NCBI GenBank assembly: GCA_009781325.1 | Contig: WQYJ01000046.1 | Coordinates: 1 to 12,176 of the forward strand | Direction: 5' to 3' | DNA: 12,176 nucleotides | Source of the DNA: Propionibacteriaceae bacterium | GTDB taxonomy: Bacteria; Actinomycetota; Actinomycetes; Propionibacteriales; Propionibacteriaceae | Shown here: positions 1 through 8,217 of the stretch, piece after piece | Layout of the letters: each line of letters begins with the position of its first letter | Numbering within the stretch: position 1 is the stretch's first letter | Notes under the pieces: model-generated | Database searches by the model: none | Told to the model about the DNA's origin: nothing | What the model saw: the letters and a program-made list of their open reading frames with translations, nothing else | Translations under genes and position numbers: made by a program

Positions 1-1136
1 GCATCGAAGACAAAGCGAACAGGATCACTGCGCCCACCGATACTCAGCGGGTGGATTTCTACCTTGGGGGTGGCGGTTGTCAGAGATGGGCAGACCTCCA
101 GCATGTGGGCTCCAAGGCTCTTCTCAGCACCAGGAACCAGGTGATAGGTATAGTCCTCCATCAACGATGCACCGCCTGGAAGACCGGCGCCCATGACCTT
201 GGCTACCCTCACCAGCATGGCTGTCTTCCAGTCCCCTTCTGCTCCGAAGCCATATCCCTGGGCACTCAGCCTTTGGACCGACATTCCTGGCAATTGTTCC
301 AATGCTCCAAGATCCTCGAAGTTGGTAGTGAAGGCCTTCGCATCATGGGTTTCCAGGAAGGAGCGCATCGCGATTTCCAGTTTGGCTGAATACACCAAGG
401 ACGAGTGCCTCTCCCCTCCACCACGCAGTTCCTGGGCAACCTCATAGAGATCTTCATACTCGCGGGCTAGTTTTTCAGCCTCTGCGTCACCAATACTGGC
501 AACCACATCGACTAGATCATTGACCCCATAGGTACTCACTGATGTCCCAAAGATCACCTCAGCCTCAGTACGATCACCATCGGTGACTGCCACATTGCGC
601 ATATTGTCACCGAAGCGAACCAGATTTAGATTGCGCGCGGCTGCGTATCCAGCAGCAGCACGGCTCCAGATGTCTATTTCAGCCCTGACGTGAGGATTCG
701 AAACATGCCCCACGATAGTGGCTCTGGAGATTCCCATGCGTGTTTCGATGTACGCGAACTCGCGATCACCATGGGCTGCCTGATTGAGATTCATGAAGTC
801 CATGTCGATTTCTGCCCACGGCAGTTCGGTATTTGCTTGTGTATGCAGGTGCAGCAAGGGCTTATCGAGCACGTCGAGCCCTGCAATCCACATCTTTGCC
901 GGTGAAAAGGTATGCATCCAGGCGATCACACCGATGCAATCATCATCACTATTAGCAGCGAGCATCTGGCGGCGAATAGCATCTTTGCTTGTCAGTGTTG
1001 GTTTCCAGAGGATGGATATGGCAAGATCGCCGCGGTTCAGGTCGTCGACAATCCCACGCGAATTCTGAGCGACCTGGGCAAGAGTCACTTCACCGTACAT
1101 CTCCTGGGATCCAGTGAGAAACCATAGGCTAGACAT
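1..1136 (-). CDS. araA: L-arabinose isomerase, partial (C-terminal end beyond the left edge)
   Basis: Cytoplasmic isomerase that converts L-arabinose to L-ribulose, the first step of the pathway, normally with Mn2+. I translated it by hand because the gene runs off the window. The 378 complete codons present compare with about 500 in the E. coli enzyme, so roughly the last quarter is missing. Hallmarks are WMHTFSPAKMWIAGL (residues about 73-87), LPWAEIDMDFMNLNQAAHGDRE (split over 105-126), GYGFGAEGDWKT (293-304), MEDYTYH (326-332) and GAHMLEVCP (342-350). Glu300, Glu327 and His344 match catalytic or metal residues E306, E333 and H350 of the E. coli enzyme; the fourth ligand (H450) would lie outside the window. 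The ATG at 1136 is preceded by AAGGAAGG six bases upstream. It starts 22 bases after the araD stop and is the last visible gene of the operon. Confidence 0.96.
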   Translation of the reverse strand, partial: MSSLWFLTGSQEMYGEVTLAQVAQNSRGIVDDLNRGDLAISILWKPTLTSKDAIRRQMLAANSDDDCIGVIAWMHTFSPAKMWIAGLDVLDKPLLHLHTQANTELPWAEIDMDFMNLNQAAHGDREFAYIETRMGISRATIVGHVSNPHVRAEIDIWSRAAAGYAAARNLNLVRFGDNMRNVAVTDGDRTEAEVIFGTSVSTYGVNDLVDVVASIGDAEAEKLAREYEDLYEVAQELRGGGERHSSLVYSAKLEIAMRSFLETHDAKAFTTNFEDLGALEQLPGMSVQRLSAQGYGFGAEGDWKTAMLVRVAKVMGAGLPGGASLMEDYTYHLVPGAEKSLGAHMLEVCPSLTTATPKVEIHPLSIGGRSDPVRFVFD

Positions 1137-1158
1137 GATGCGCCTTCCTTCTTAGGGC

Positions 1159-1827
1159 CTACTGCCCGTATTTCGTGGTGTACCGTTCGTACAACCGGTC
1201 AATGTCTGATTGATCAATGCGTGTCACCTCACCAAGCTGGCGGGCAACATGGACTGTCTTGGCGACTTCCTCGCACATCGCTGCTGCCCGGACAGCATCA
1301 CGGGCATCTTTACCGATGGTGAAAACCCCGTGAGCAGCCATGAGTACCGCTGGAGAGCGCGAATCACGCAGGGTCTCCACGATGCCGCGTCCGATAGAGT
1401 CATCCCCGATGAGCGCAAAGGGGCCAACGGGGATATCTCCGCCGAAGGCATCACCCATCATCGTGAGCACGCACGGGATCGGTTCCCGTCTGGCAGCCCA
1501 GGCGGTGGCATAGGTAGAGTGGGTGTGCACCACACCGCCCACCTCGGGCATGTGCCGATAGACATACCCATGAGCGAAAGTATCGGAACTTGGCGACAGA
1601 TCACCCATCACAAGATTCCCATCAAAATCGGTGACAACCATCGACTCGGGCGTCAGCGCATCATAAGCGACACCTGAAGGTTTGATCACCATCAAGTCAG
1701 CATCGGGTACTCGTGCAGAGATATTTCCGGCCGTCCAGACAACCAGTTCCCAGCGGATGAGTTCGTTGTGCAGCGCTGCTACTTCTTTACGCAGCGCTTC
1801 AATTCGGGTGAGCAATTCGGCGTCCAT
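1159..1827 (-). CDS. araD: L-ribulose-5-phosphate 4-epimerase
   Basis: Class II aldolase-like, metal-dependent epimerase that turns L-ribulose 5-phosphate into D-xylulose 5-phosphate, which enters the pentose phosphate pathway. The product has 222 residues, close to the E. coli enzyme (231). Visible motifs are GNISAR (34-39), VIKPSG (47-52), SSDTFAH (80-86), VVHTHS (99-104) and AAHG (164-167). His101, His103 and His166 are the expected zinc ligands, and Asp82 corresponds to the conserved Asp of SSDT. The reading frame is open back to 1905, but that extra part overlaps the kinase gene. The ATG at 1827 has a GAGAGG ribosome-binding site and lies 10 bases after the kinase stop, so I chose it. 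Related class II aldolases (fuculose-phosphate aldolase) are possible on sequence alone, but the kinase and isomerase neighbours settle the role. Confidence 0.94.
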   Translation of the reverse strand: MDAELLTRIEALRKEVAALHNELIRWELVVWTAGNISARVPDADLMVIKPSGVAYDALTPESMVVTDFDGNLVMGDLSPSSDTFAHGYVYRHMPEVGGVVHTHSTYATAWAARREPIPCVLTMMGDAFGGDIPVGPFALIGDDSIGRGIVETLRDSRSPAVLMAAHGVFTIGKDARDAVRAAAMCEEVAKTVHVARQLGEVTRIDQSDIDRLYERYTTKYGQ

Positions 1828-1837
1828 GGTCGTCCTC

Positions 1838-3397
1838 TCAGCTTGATTCCACCGCAATGGGTTGGATGGCCAACCCCTTTTCGTACGCTGCCAGGAAGCG
1901 TACATAGCCGTCCTGATCTGCGGGATCTGGGGCCACGGTATTTACCTCAGCTCCAGCGAAAACCACCGAATCAAGGTACTCGGTCAGTGTGAGGCCCTGA
2001 TGGTGCATGGAGAACCCCGCGAGTACAGCCATGCCCCACGCTCCTCCTTCTGCTGCTGCGGACCCCACACTGACCTTCGTACCCAGTGCCGCCGCGAGAA
2101 GACGTTGTGCAACTGACTTCGTGGTGAAAAGCCCTCCATGGGCGAACATGGAATCGATGCGGACATTCTCGCTGTCCAAGATCCGCATTCCAAGACTTAA
2201 GGTTCCAAAGGAACTCATGATCAGAGTACGAGCGAAGTTTGCCAGACTCAGCCGGGAGTCGGGTGTACGCAGGATCAGCGGCCTTCCTTGGTCCAGACCT
2301 GTGACTGTTTCACCGGCAAGATAGTTGTACGCCATCAGCCCGCCGCCGTCCGCTTCGCCGTCGAGAGCAGCGTTAAACAGCGTGGTGAACACATCCGAAT
2401 CACTGATCGGGCACCCGGCAGCTTCAGCGAATTGAGCGAATACCCGAGCCCAGGCATCGATCTCTGAGGCGCCGTTATTGCAGTGAACCATGGCGACAGG
2501 ATCACCTCCCGGAGTGGTGACGATGTCGATTTCCGGATGGAGATGAGCCATGGCACGCTCCAGAACAATCATGGCGAAGATCGATGTCCCTGCAGAAATA
2601 TTTCCTGTTCGCGGTGCAACAGCGTTGGTCGCGACCATACCGGTACCTGCGTCACCTTCCGGCGGGCAGAAGACAACACCGGGGCGAAGGTTTCCTGTGG
2701 GATCAAGGAGGCGTGCCCCTTCTTCTGTGAGGCAGCCAGCGTTAGCACCAGCATCGAGGATTGACGGCAGAATCGAATGGAGTTTAACCGTACATCCATG
2801 AGAATCGAACAGTGCCTGGGTTTTTTCGAGGCGAGCTTGATCCCAGTTGTGAGCTTCATCGACAGGGAAAACACCGGAGGCATCTCCGACACCCAAGACC
2901 TTGACACCGGTGAGTTTCCAGTGGACGTACCCCGCCAGGGAAGTCATGAAGTCGATGTCTGGGACATGCTCTTCACCAGCAAGGACAGCCTGGTAGAGGT
3001 GGGCGATGCACCACCTCTGCGGAATGGTGAAATCAATCAAGCGGGTTAGCTCCTCGCTAGCCTGGGCAGTCATAGTGTTGCGCCAGGTTCTGAAGGGAAC
3101 AAGGAGCTGTTCCGACTCATTGAACACCAGGTATCCGTGCATCATGGCCGAGATCCCAATACCAGCCAGGGCCGGTAAGTCTGTGTGATGGTTTCTCTCA
3201 TAATCATCCCGCAGACGAGCAAAGGCATCTTGGACCCCAACCCACACTTCATCCAAGTCGTAGGACCAGACTCCATCAACAAGCTGGTTTTCCCAAGTAT
3301 GCCATCCGAGAGCCATCACATCGGCAGACTCATTAATCATGACGGCTTTGATTCGGGTTGATCCGAATTCAATTCCCATGAAGTATTGGTCACTCAT
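1838..3397 (-). CDS. araB: FGGY-family carbohydrate kinase, probable ribulokinase
   Basis: Predicted to phosphorylate L-ribulose with ATP, giving L-ribulose 5-phosphate. The 519-residue product has the two-domain FGGY layout: phosphate-binding start GIEFGST (8-14), EGDAGTG (247-253) with probable catalytic base Asp249, SAGTS (268-272) opening the ATP-binding half, AHGG (419-422) and AEGGAWGMA (449-457). The usual first motif of the family is DxGT; here Glu10 replaces Asp. The length is nearer to xylulokinases and short kinases than to E. coli AraB (566). The function therefore rests mainly on its place between the importer and araD-araA. The frame is open to 3436, but GGAGG at 3401-3406 points to the ATG at 3397 (or 3400). 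That start overlaps the permease stop by 8 bases (ATGAGTGA), suggesting translational coupling. Xylulokinase-like activity is the main alternative. Confidence 0.85.
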   Translation of the reverse strand: MSDQYFMGIEFGSTRIKAVMINESADVMALGWHTWENQLVDGVWSYDLDEVWVGVQDAFARLRDDYERNHHTDLPALAGIGISAMMHGYLVFNESEQLLVPFRTWRNTMTAQASEELTRLIDFTIPQRWCIAHLYQAVLAGEEHVPDIDFMTSLAGYVHWKLTGVKVLGVGDASGVFPVDEAHNWDQARLEKTQALFDSHGCTVKLHSILPSILDAGANAGCLTEEGARLLDPTGNLRPGVVFCPPEGDAGTGMVATNAVAPRTGNISAGTSIFAMIVLERAMAHLHPEIDIVTTPGGDPVAMVHCNNGASEIDAWARVFAQFAEAAGCPISDSDVFTTLFNAALDGEADGGGLMAYNYLAGETVTGLDQGRPLILRTPDSRLSLANFARTLIMSSFGTLSLGMRILDSENVRIDSMFAHGGLFTTKSVAQRLLAAALGTKVSVGSAAAEGGAWGMAVLAGFSMHHQGLTLTEYLDSVVFAGAEVNTVAPDPADQDGYVRFLAAYEKGLAIQPIAVESS

Positions 3398-4550
3398 CAT
3401 TGACCTCCGTCCTGTTGTCTCGATGTCCTTCGTCAATACTTGCCTTCTTACTCGCTAATTGCGGTTTCTTCGCCCCATGCCCTGCGCTGCGCTTTTCACC
3501 GCGTACCGTGATTGCTCGCTGTAAGAGAACAAAGAGAAGCAGGATCACACCCATGAAGATCCTCGACCAAGTCGCATCGAGTCCCTCACGCGGTATGAAG
3601 ACAAAGATCAAGCCGTAGACAAGTACGCCTGCTGCTGAGCCTAAGACGAAGCCTGAGCCTCCTGCCAGCAGGGTGCCCCCGATGACAACCGCAGCGATGG
3701 CGTCGAGTTCCATGCCTATTCCGTGCTGGCAGAAACCTGTCTGCATGAATAAAGCAAACAGCACACCGGCGATACCAGCGCAGGTGCCGGAAATCATGTA
3801 GATCGCGATCTTGGATCGTTCTGGGTTGAGCCCCATCAACCCTGCTGCCATGCCGTTGTCACCCTGCCCGATGCCGTAGACCGTACGCCCGAAGCGGGTG
3901 TGATGAAGAACAAGATAGGCGATGATTAGCACCGCAATTGCGATGAGCACCGAGGCATTGATCCGCCAAATGGCTCGGCCTTCGCCGAACTTGATCGACC
4001 ATGAGGCAAGTTTGGCGAACCCCTCATGAACAATAGCGAGGGATCGTACGACACCGTTCTCGTCGACACCGATGACATTGGACAGACCACGGGCCAGGAA
4101 CAGAACTGCCAGCGAGGCAATGAAGGGTTGGATTCCGAAGGATTGAACCATTACACCGATTAACAAACCCATGGCGGTGCCGACTAGGACGGCGATGATC
4201 AGAGTGATACCCAACGGCACCCCAACGGGAAGCAGTCGTGCGATCACAACAGTTGTCAGCGCCACGACAGCGCCAACGCTCAGATCGATGCCTCCGGAGA
4301 GGATAACGAAGGTCATCCCAATAGCCAGCACGATCAGATAGGCATTATTTTGCAGCAGCGCGGTGAGCACCGGCAAGGAGACGAAGCTGTAGCCCATACG
4401 TCCGCTGTAGCGTATCTGTCCGAAGATCAGCATGATCACCAGTGTCGCCAGGGTTCCGATCACCGGGAGAAAACGCGATGCGAATAATACTTTTCCGTAC
4501 TTGACACCCCAGGCACCGGCCCGGTTGATCCACTGTAGCGCGGAGCTCAT
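3390..4550 (-). CDS. Sugar ABC transporter permease (YjfF-type, second permease)
   Basis: Inner-membrane subunit of a CUT2-family (ribose/arabinose/galactofuranose-type) importer, related to E. coli YjfF and RbsC. The 386-residue product is rich in hydrophobic segments (for example about 28-45, 69-85, 110-135, 200-216, 247-270, 283-318 and 331-344). It carries the family signature GMTFVILSGGIDLSVGAVVA (about 78-97) and ELDAIAAVVIGGTLLAGG (281-298). It ends in an unusually long, Lys/Arg-rich then acidic hydrophilic tail (about 350-386), so it is some 50 residues longer than YjfF. Its ATG overlaps the stop of the preceding permease by 4 bases (ATGA), with GGGAG eight bases upstream. It presumably forms a heterodimeric channel with that permease. 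Confidence 0.93.
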   Translation of the reverse strand: MSSALQWINRAGAWGVKYGKVLFASRFLPVIGTLATLVIMLIFGQIRYSGRMGYSFVSLPVLTALLQNNAYLIVLAIGMTFVILSGGIDLSVGAVVALTTVVIARLLPVGVPLGITLIIAVLVGTAMGLLIGVMVQSFGIQPFIASLAVLFLARGLSNVIGVDENGVVRSLAIVHEGFAKLASWSIKFGEGRAIWRINASVLIAIAVLIIAYLVLHHTRFGRTVYGIGQGDNGMAAGLMGLNPERSKIAIYMISGTCAGIAGVLFALFMQTGFCQHGIGMELDAIAAVVIGGTLLAGGSGFVLGSAAGVLVYGLIFVFIPREGLDATWSRIFMGVILLLFVLLQRAITVRGEKRSAGHGAKKPQLASKKASIDEGHRDNRTEVNDE

Positions 4551-5647
4551 GATGGGCTCCCTTCTGCCAGTGCCACAGATCGTCGAAGACTTCTACGGGC
4601 GAATTGATCACGCAGGGTCTGGGACTGTGCAATACAGATGATCAGGATCACCAATCCTTTAAACAGCGGGGTGATCTGCATGGGGAACCCGAAGTAGATG
4701 ACTGCTTTCGGCAGGGTTGCAACGAGCAGTGCTCCCACGACCGTACCTGACAGATAGAACTTGCCGCCTGACAGTGCCGTACCGCCCAGAACAACGCAGA
4801 GGATGGCATCCAACTCCAACATCAGGCCGATGGCATTGGCATTGGTAGCCATGGTTGGGGCGACATAGATCATCCCTGCGAGTCCGGCAAGCAGACCGCA
4901 CAGACCATAGACCAGCATCAGAATTGAACTCGCTGGGACCCCTGCCAGGAAGCTTGCTTGCCGGTTGACTCCGATGGATTCCACCAGAACTCCCAGAGCA
5001 GACATACGCACCGAGATCATGACAATTGCCGCCACGATTGTGACGATCACAACCTGGGTTGGCAGGGAGAGTACGAACCCGGAGCCAAGGAATTTGAAGG
5101 GTGGGGAGACCACCGATTCAATCCGGCCTCCGGTGAAGGCGAAGGCAACACCGCGGCCTGCCACCATGATGATCAGTGTTGCAATGAAGGGTTGAATCTT
5201 CAGTCTGGCAACCATGGTTCCATTGAACAAACCGACAACTAAACCGGTGAGAAGCCCCAGCCCGATGGCGATGAGCACTGTTGGCAGGGTTTCACGGGTG
5301 GGTGAACTAATCAGATACGACAGCGACACCGACGACGACAGCGCCATGACTGCCCCAACAGAGAGATCGATTCCGCCGGTGGCGATCACCAGACACATTC
5401 CCAGAGCAAGCAGGAGAATGGGTGCAGCAGCACGCAGAATGTCGATGATCTGACCGAAGAGATGGCCATCCATCATCGTGATTGACCAGAAACCTGGTGC
5501 AGTGTCGGAGCCTGGCAAGGCGATCCCGCAGGCAACCCACAGCAAAATCAGTCCAACGACAGGCCAAAACAGTCTGTGGGTGAATACCTGAATGACAAAG
5601 TTGGGGGCCTTCACTGATTGGCGTGAGGTTGGATCAAGCTGACTCAT
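4547..5647 (-). CDS. Sugar ABC transporter permease (YtfT-type, first permease)
   Basis: First of two different membrane subunits of the CUT2-type sugar importer, most like E. coli YtfT. The 366-residue product begins with a short hydrophilic stretch and then has multiple transmembrane segments (for example about 27-45, 70-90, 122-143, 197-213, 240-262 and 283-312). Signatures are GMCLVIATGGIDLSVGAV (83-100), RLKIQPFIATL (148-158) and ELDAILCVVLGGTALSGG (278-295). These are shared with, but not identical to, those of its partner. The start ATG overlaps the ATPase stop by 4 bases (ATGA) and has an AGGAG box about five bases upstream. The use of two distinct permeases, rather than one forming a homodimer, is a feature of the YtfQRT-YjfF subgroup. 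Confidence 0.93.
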   Translation of the reverse strand: MSQLDPTSRQSVKAPNFVIQVFTHRLFWPVVGLILLWVACGIALPGSDTAPGFWSITMMDGHLFGQIIDILRAAAPILLLALGMCLVIATGGIDLSVGAVMALSSSVSLSYLISSPTRETLPTVLIAIGLGLLTGLVVGLFNGTMVARLKIQPFIATLIIMVAGRGVAFAFTGGRIESVVSPPFKFLGSGFVLSLPTQVVIVTIVAAIVMISVRMSALGVLVESIGVNRQASFLAGVPASSILMLVYGLCGLLAGLAGMIYVAPTMATNANAIGLMLELDAILCVVLGGTALSGGKFYLSGTVVGALLVATLPKAVIYFGFPMQITPLFKGLVILIICIAQSQTLRDQFARRSLRRSVALAEGSPS

Positions 5648-7173
5648 CGCAACTCCTGAGATGATGCGATCGTTTCGAAGATTTTGGACGAAGTCAGTGT
5701 TTGCGAGTTCACTTCTTCGCCGATCTTTCGGCGATCACGCATGATGGCAATTCGGTGGGAGATACGCAGGACCTCTTCCAGTTCCGAGGAAATGAAGACC
5801 ACTGACATCCCTTGCCGGGCCAGATCTGCGATGATCCTCTGGATCTCAGCCTTCGTGCCGACATCGATCCCTCGAAGAGGTTCGTCGAGAAGGAGTAAGG
5901 CTGGAGAGATAGCCAGCCAGCGAGCCAGAAGGACCTTCTGCTGGTTTCCGCCGGATAGGTTTTTGATAGGAAGATCAGGGTTAGCCGGGGTGATGTCGAG
6001 AGAGGTCATGAACTTATTCACCAACTCGTCGGCTTCTTTCTTTCCGATGGGCTTGAACGGGCCTCGGCGAGCCTGGAGGGCGAGCAGAATATTCTCGCGA
6101 ACAGTGAGGTCTCCGACCACGCCTTCGACCTTGCGGTCTTCGGTTGAGTACGCGACTTGGCGTCGCAGGGAGTGACGCGGCGCGAATCGTCTGACCTGTC
6201 TTCCGCGTACGGTCAGCGTCCCATGATCAGGGCGCTCTAAGCCGTAAAGTAGCCGGGCAACTTCAGTACGCCCGGAGCCGAGTAGGCCTGCCAAACCGAC
6301 GATCTCGCCAGGGTATGTGTCCAGATCGAAGGGTTCGATCATTCCGCGGCGGCCTAAGCCGATGGCTTGAGCCAGAGGTTCAGCGTCCTGCGTGACACGC
6401 TCACCGGCTGCCGCCTCACCAGCAATGGCTGCCAGTTCATCGGCTGTCTTGCCGACCATATGCGAAATGAGTTGGAACTTTGGAAGCTGGGTTGTCTCCC
6501 ACTCCCCCACAAGTTTTCCGTTGCGCAGCACGGTAATGCGGTCGGCGATTTCATAGACCTGGTCAAGGAAGTGTGAGATGAAGATGATGGCCACACCTTG
6601 GGCCTTCAGATCCCTCATCACCGAGAAAAGTGCGTCCACCTCTGTCTTGTCGAGCGACGAGGTGGGTTCATCGAGAATCAGAACCTTGGCCTGGACAGCA
6701 GTGGCACGGGCAATGGCACAGAGCTGCTGGACACCGATCATGTGTGACCCCAGCATCGAGGCGGGATCAATTCTTAAGTGCAGACGTTCCAGATGCTCCG
6801 TGGCTGCCTCACGCATCGCGCGAGTCCGGATCAACGGCCCCCGCTTTGGTTCATGCCCCAACATGACGTTTTCGGCGACAGTTAAGTTGGAGATGAGATT
6901 AAGTTCTTGGTAGACCGTCGAGATGCCTGCGGCTTGTGCCTGCACTGGTGAGGTGAACCGTACTTGTTCACCGGCTATCTCGACTGTTCCAGAATCAAGT
7001 TGATAGACCCCTGTGAGGGCTTTGATCAGAGTGGACTTTCCGGCTCCGTTTTCGCCCATGAGGGAGTGAATCTCACCAGGGAACAGCCGGAAGTCGACGC
7101 CATCTAGGGCGCGTACCCCAGGAAACGAGATTGATGCACCGGTTACGGTGACGATTTCAGTTGTTTGATCCAC
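5644..7173 (-). CDS. Sugar ABC transporter ATP-binding protein, double nucleotide-binding domain
   Basis: Cytoplasmic motor of the sugar importer, with two fused ATPase domains as in YtfR, RbsA and AraG. With the GTG start at 7173 the product has 509 residues (YtfR about 500). Domain 1 has Walker A GENGAGKST (40-48), a degenerate signature IGVQQ (146-150) and Walker B VLILDEP (164-170). Domain 2 has a degenerate Walker A region GLLGSGRTE (296-304), an intact signature LSGGNQQK (406-413) and Walker B LLLLDEP (426-432). One weakened domain on each side is normal in this family. The frame is open to a GTG at 7245, but that start lies inside a strong stem-loop and lacks a ribosome-binding site. 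AAGGAG at 7185-7190 favours GTG 7173, although its 11-base spacing is slightly long. Confidence 0.95.
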   Translation of the reverse strand: MDQTTEIVTVTGASISFPGVRALDGVDFRLFPGEIHSLMGENGAGKSTLIKALTGVYQLDSGTVEIAGEQVRFTSPVQAQAAGISTVYQELNLISNLTVAENVMLGHEPKRGPLIRTRAMREAATEHLERLHLRIDPASMLGSHMIGVQQLCAIARATAVQAKVLILDEPTSSLDKTEVDALFSVMRDLKAQGVAIIFISHFLDQVYEIADRITVLRNGKLVGEWETTQLPKFQLISHMVGKTADELAAIAGEAAAGERVTQDAEPLAQAIGLGRRGMIEPFDLDTYPGEIVGLAGLLGSGRTEVARLLYGLERPDHGTLTVRGRQVRRFAPRHSLRRQVAYSTEDRKVEGVVGDLTVRENILLALQARRGPFKPIGKKEADELVNKFMTSLDITPANPDLPIKNLSGGNQQKVLLARWLAISPALLLLDEPLRGIDVGTKAEIQRIIADLARQGMSVVFISSELEEVLRISHRIAIMRDRRKIGEEVNSQTLTSSKIFETIASSQELR

Positions 7174-7220
7174 GGCTGAAAGGACTCCTTCCAGATCGAA
7201 GGGGTGCGGCAGATGGGGAG

Positions 7221-7249
7221 GTGTGTGGCCGGGTATACCGACCACACAC
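7221..7249 (-). other. Intercistronic stem-loop between binding-protein and ATPase genes
   Basis: On the transcribed (minus) strand the 29 bases fold into a 12-bp stem with one G-U pair and a five-base loop (TATAC). The outer eight pairs are GTGTGTGG with CCACACAC. It starts 14 bases after the TAA of the binding-protein gene. No run of T follows (next bases CTCCCC), so it is not a standard intrinsic terminator. Stem-loops at this spot in importer operons (as between malE and malF in E. coli) shield the upstream message from 3' exonucleases, giving more binding protein than membrane subunits. That role is inferred here. Confidence 0.6.
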
Positions 7250-7263
7250 GTCCGCGATTGTGA

Positions 7264-8217
7264 TTAGTACTTGCGCTGATCCAGCTCTTCTTGGGTGAAG
7301 GTTCCGTGCTCGAAGGTGGCATCGACAACGATGTTTTCCTTATTGACGGGCTCATCGGCATAAACCTTCTTGATCAAATCAGCGATCTGATCGCCGAAAA
7401 CAGGGTTGCACTCAACGATGTAGTTGATCTCGCCTTCAAGTAGTGCCTCAAGACCAGCCTTGACGCCGTCAACTGTCACGATGATGATGTCAACACCAGG
7501 AACCTTGCCAGCGGCCTTAATGGCCTCGATGGCGCCTAGGCCCATGTCGTCGTTATGAGCGAAGAGAAGGTTCATGTCGGGATACTTCGCCAAAGCGGCC
7601 TCCATGGCAACCTTGCCGTCTTCACGGTTGAAGTTACCTGTTGCCTGGCCAATGATATTGGCAGCCATGTATTCGTGGAAACCGAGTTCGCGCTCAATCT
7701 GAGCACCCGAACCCAACTGACCTTGGAGTTCAAATATTTTGGCATCGGGATAGTTTTCCTTGACCCACTGGCCTGCCAGTTGACCTTCAAGCCTAAAGTC
7801 AGCTCCGACCCAGGTCACATAGGGGTCTTCCACCGTGGTATCAACGAGACGGTCGACGAGTACTACTGGAATGCCGGCGTCCTTGATTTCTTGGAGCACC
7901 TGATCCCAGCCAGTCTCAACGATGGGTGTAAACGAGATCACATCAACACCAGCAGTGATGAAGTCGCGAAGAGCCTTAATCTGGTTTTCCTGCTTGCCCA
8001 TGGCATCTGCGAAGGTCAGTTCAAACCCATTATCTTTGCTGAGCGAAGCCTTGACTGAGTCGGTGTTGGCTGTACGCCATCCGGACTCTGATCCGATTTG
8101 AGAGAATCCAACCTTGATGAGAGTATCGCCATTTGTCCCCTCTTCAGGGGTGGTGCAGGCGGCCAAGGAGAGTGATAGAGCAGCTGCTACTCCAAGAGCG
8201 AGGAGCTTTTTCTTCAT
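7264..8217 (-). CDS. Sugar ABC transporter substrate-binding lipoprotein (YtfQ-like)
   Basis: Extracytoplasmic receptor of the importer, anchored to the outer face of the membrane by lipid. With the ATG at 8217 the protein has 317 residues. It starts with MKKK, a hydrophobic stretch and the lipobox LAAC with Cys21 as lipidation site, as expected for a Gram-positive organism. The mature part is a periplasmic-binding-protein type 1 fold strongly reminiscent of E. coli YtfQ: VGFSQIGSESGWRTAN (36-51), KQENQIKALRDFI (75-87), VETGWDQVL (100-108), FELQGQLGS (162-170), AHNDDMGLGAIEAIKAAG (220-237) and a VDG motif (249-251). YtfQ binds galactofuranose; in this operon L-arabinose is more likely. Ten extra codons are open upstream (8247), but GAAAGG about ten bases before 8217 and the signal-peptide start support the shorter form. 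It is the first gene of the operon. Confidence 0.95.
   Translation of the reverse strand: MKKKLLALGVAAALSLSLAACTTPEEGTNGDTLIKVGFSQIGSESGWRTANTDSVKASLSKDNGFELTFADAMGKQENQIKALRDFITAGVDVISFTPIVETGWDQVLQEIKDAGIPVVLVDRLVDTTVEDPYVTWVGADFRLEGQLAGQWVKENYPDAKIFELQGQLGSGAQIERELGFHEYMAANIIGQATGNFNREDGKVAMEAALAKYPDMNLLFAHNDDMGLGAIEAIKAAGKVPGVDIIIVTVDGVKAGLEALLEGEINYIVECNPVFGDQIADLIKKVYADEPVNKENIVVDATFEHGTFTQEELDQRKY

Noticed and set aside
1210..1677. Open frame of 155 codons on the plus strand inside araD, and similar long frames opposite other genes (for example 5684-6175 and 7555-8058).
   Set aside because: They lie antisense to clearly conserved genes, have no family motifs and no sensible ribosome-binding sites. 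They are explained by codon bias of the real genes.
1828..1905. Extended araD start at 1905.
   Set aside because: It would overlap the end of the kinase gene and add a Trp/Arg-rich stretch foreign to the family; ATG 1827 has a good ribosome-binding site.
7174..7245. A 24-residue N-terminal extension of the ABC ATPase starting at GTG 7245.
   Set aside because: That start lies within the stem-loop, and the extension is Pro/His-rich and unlike the family. AAGGAG lies just ahead of GTG 7173.
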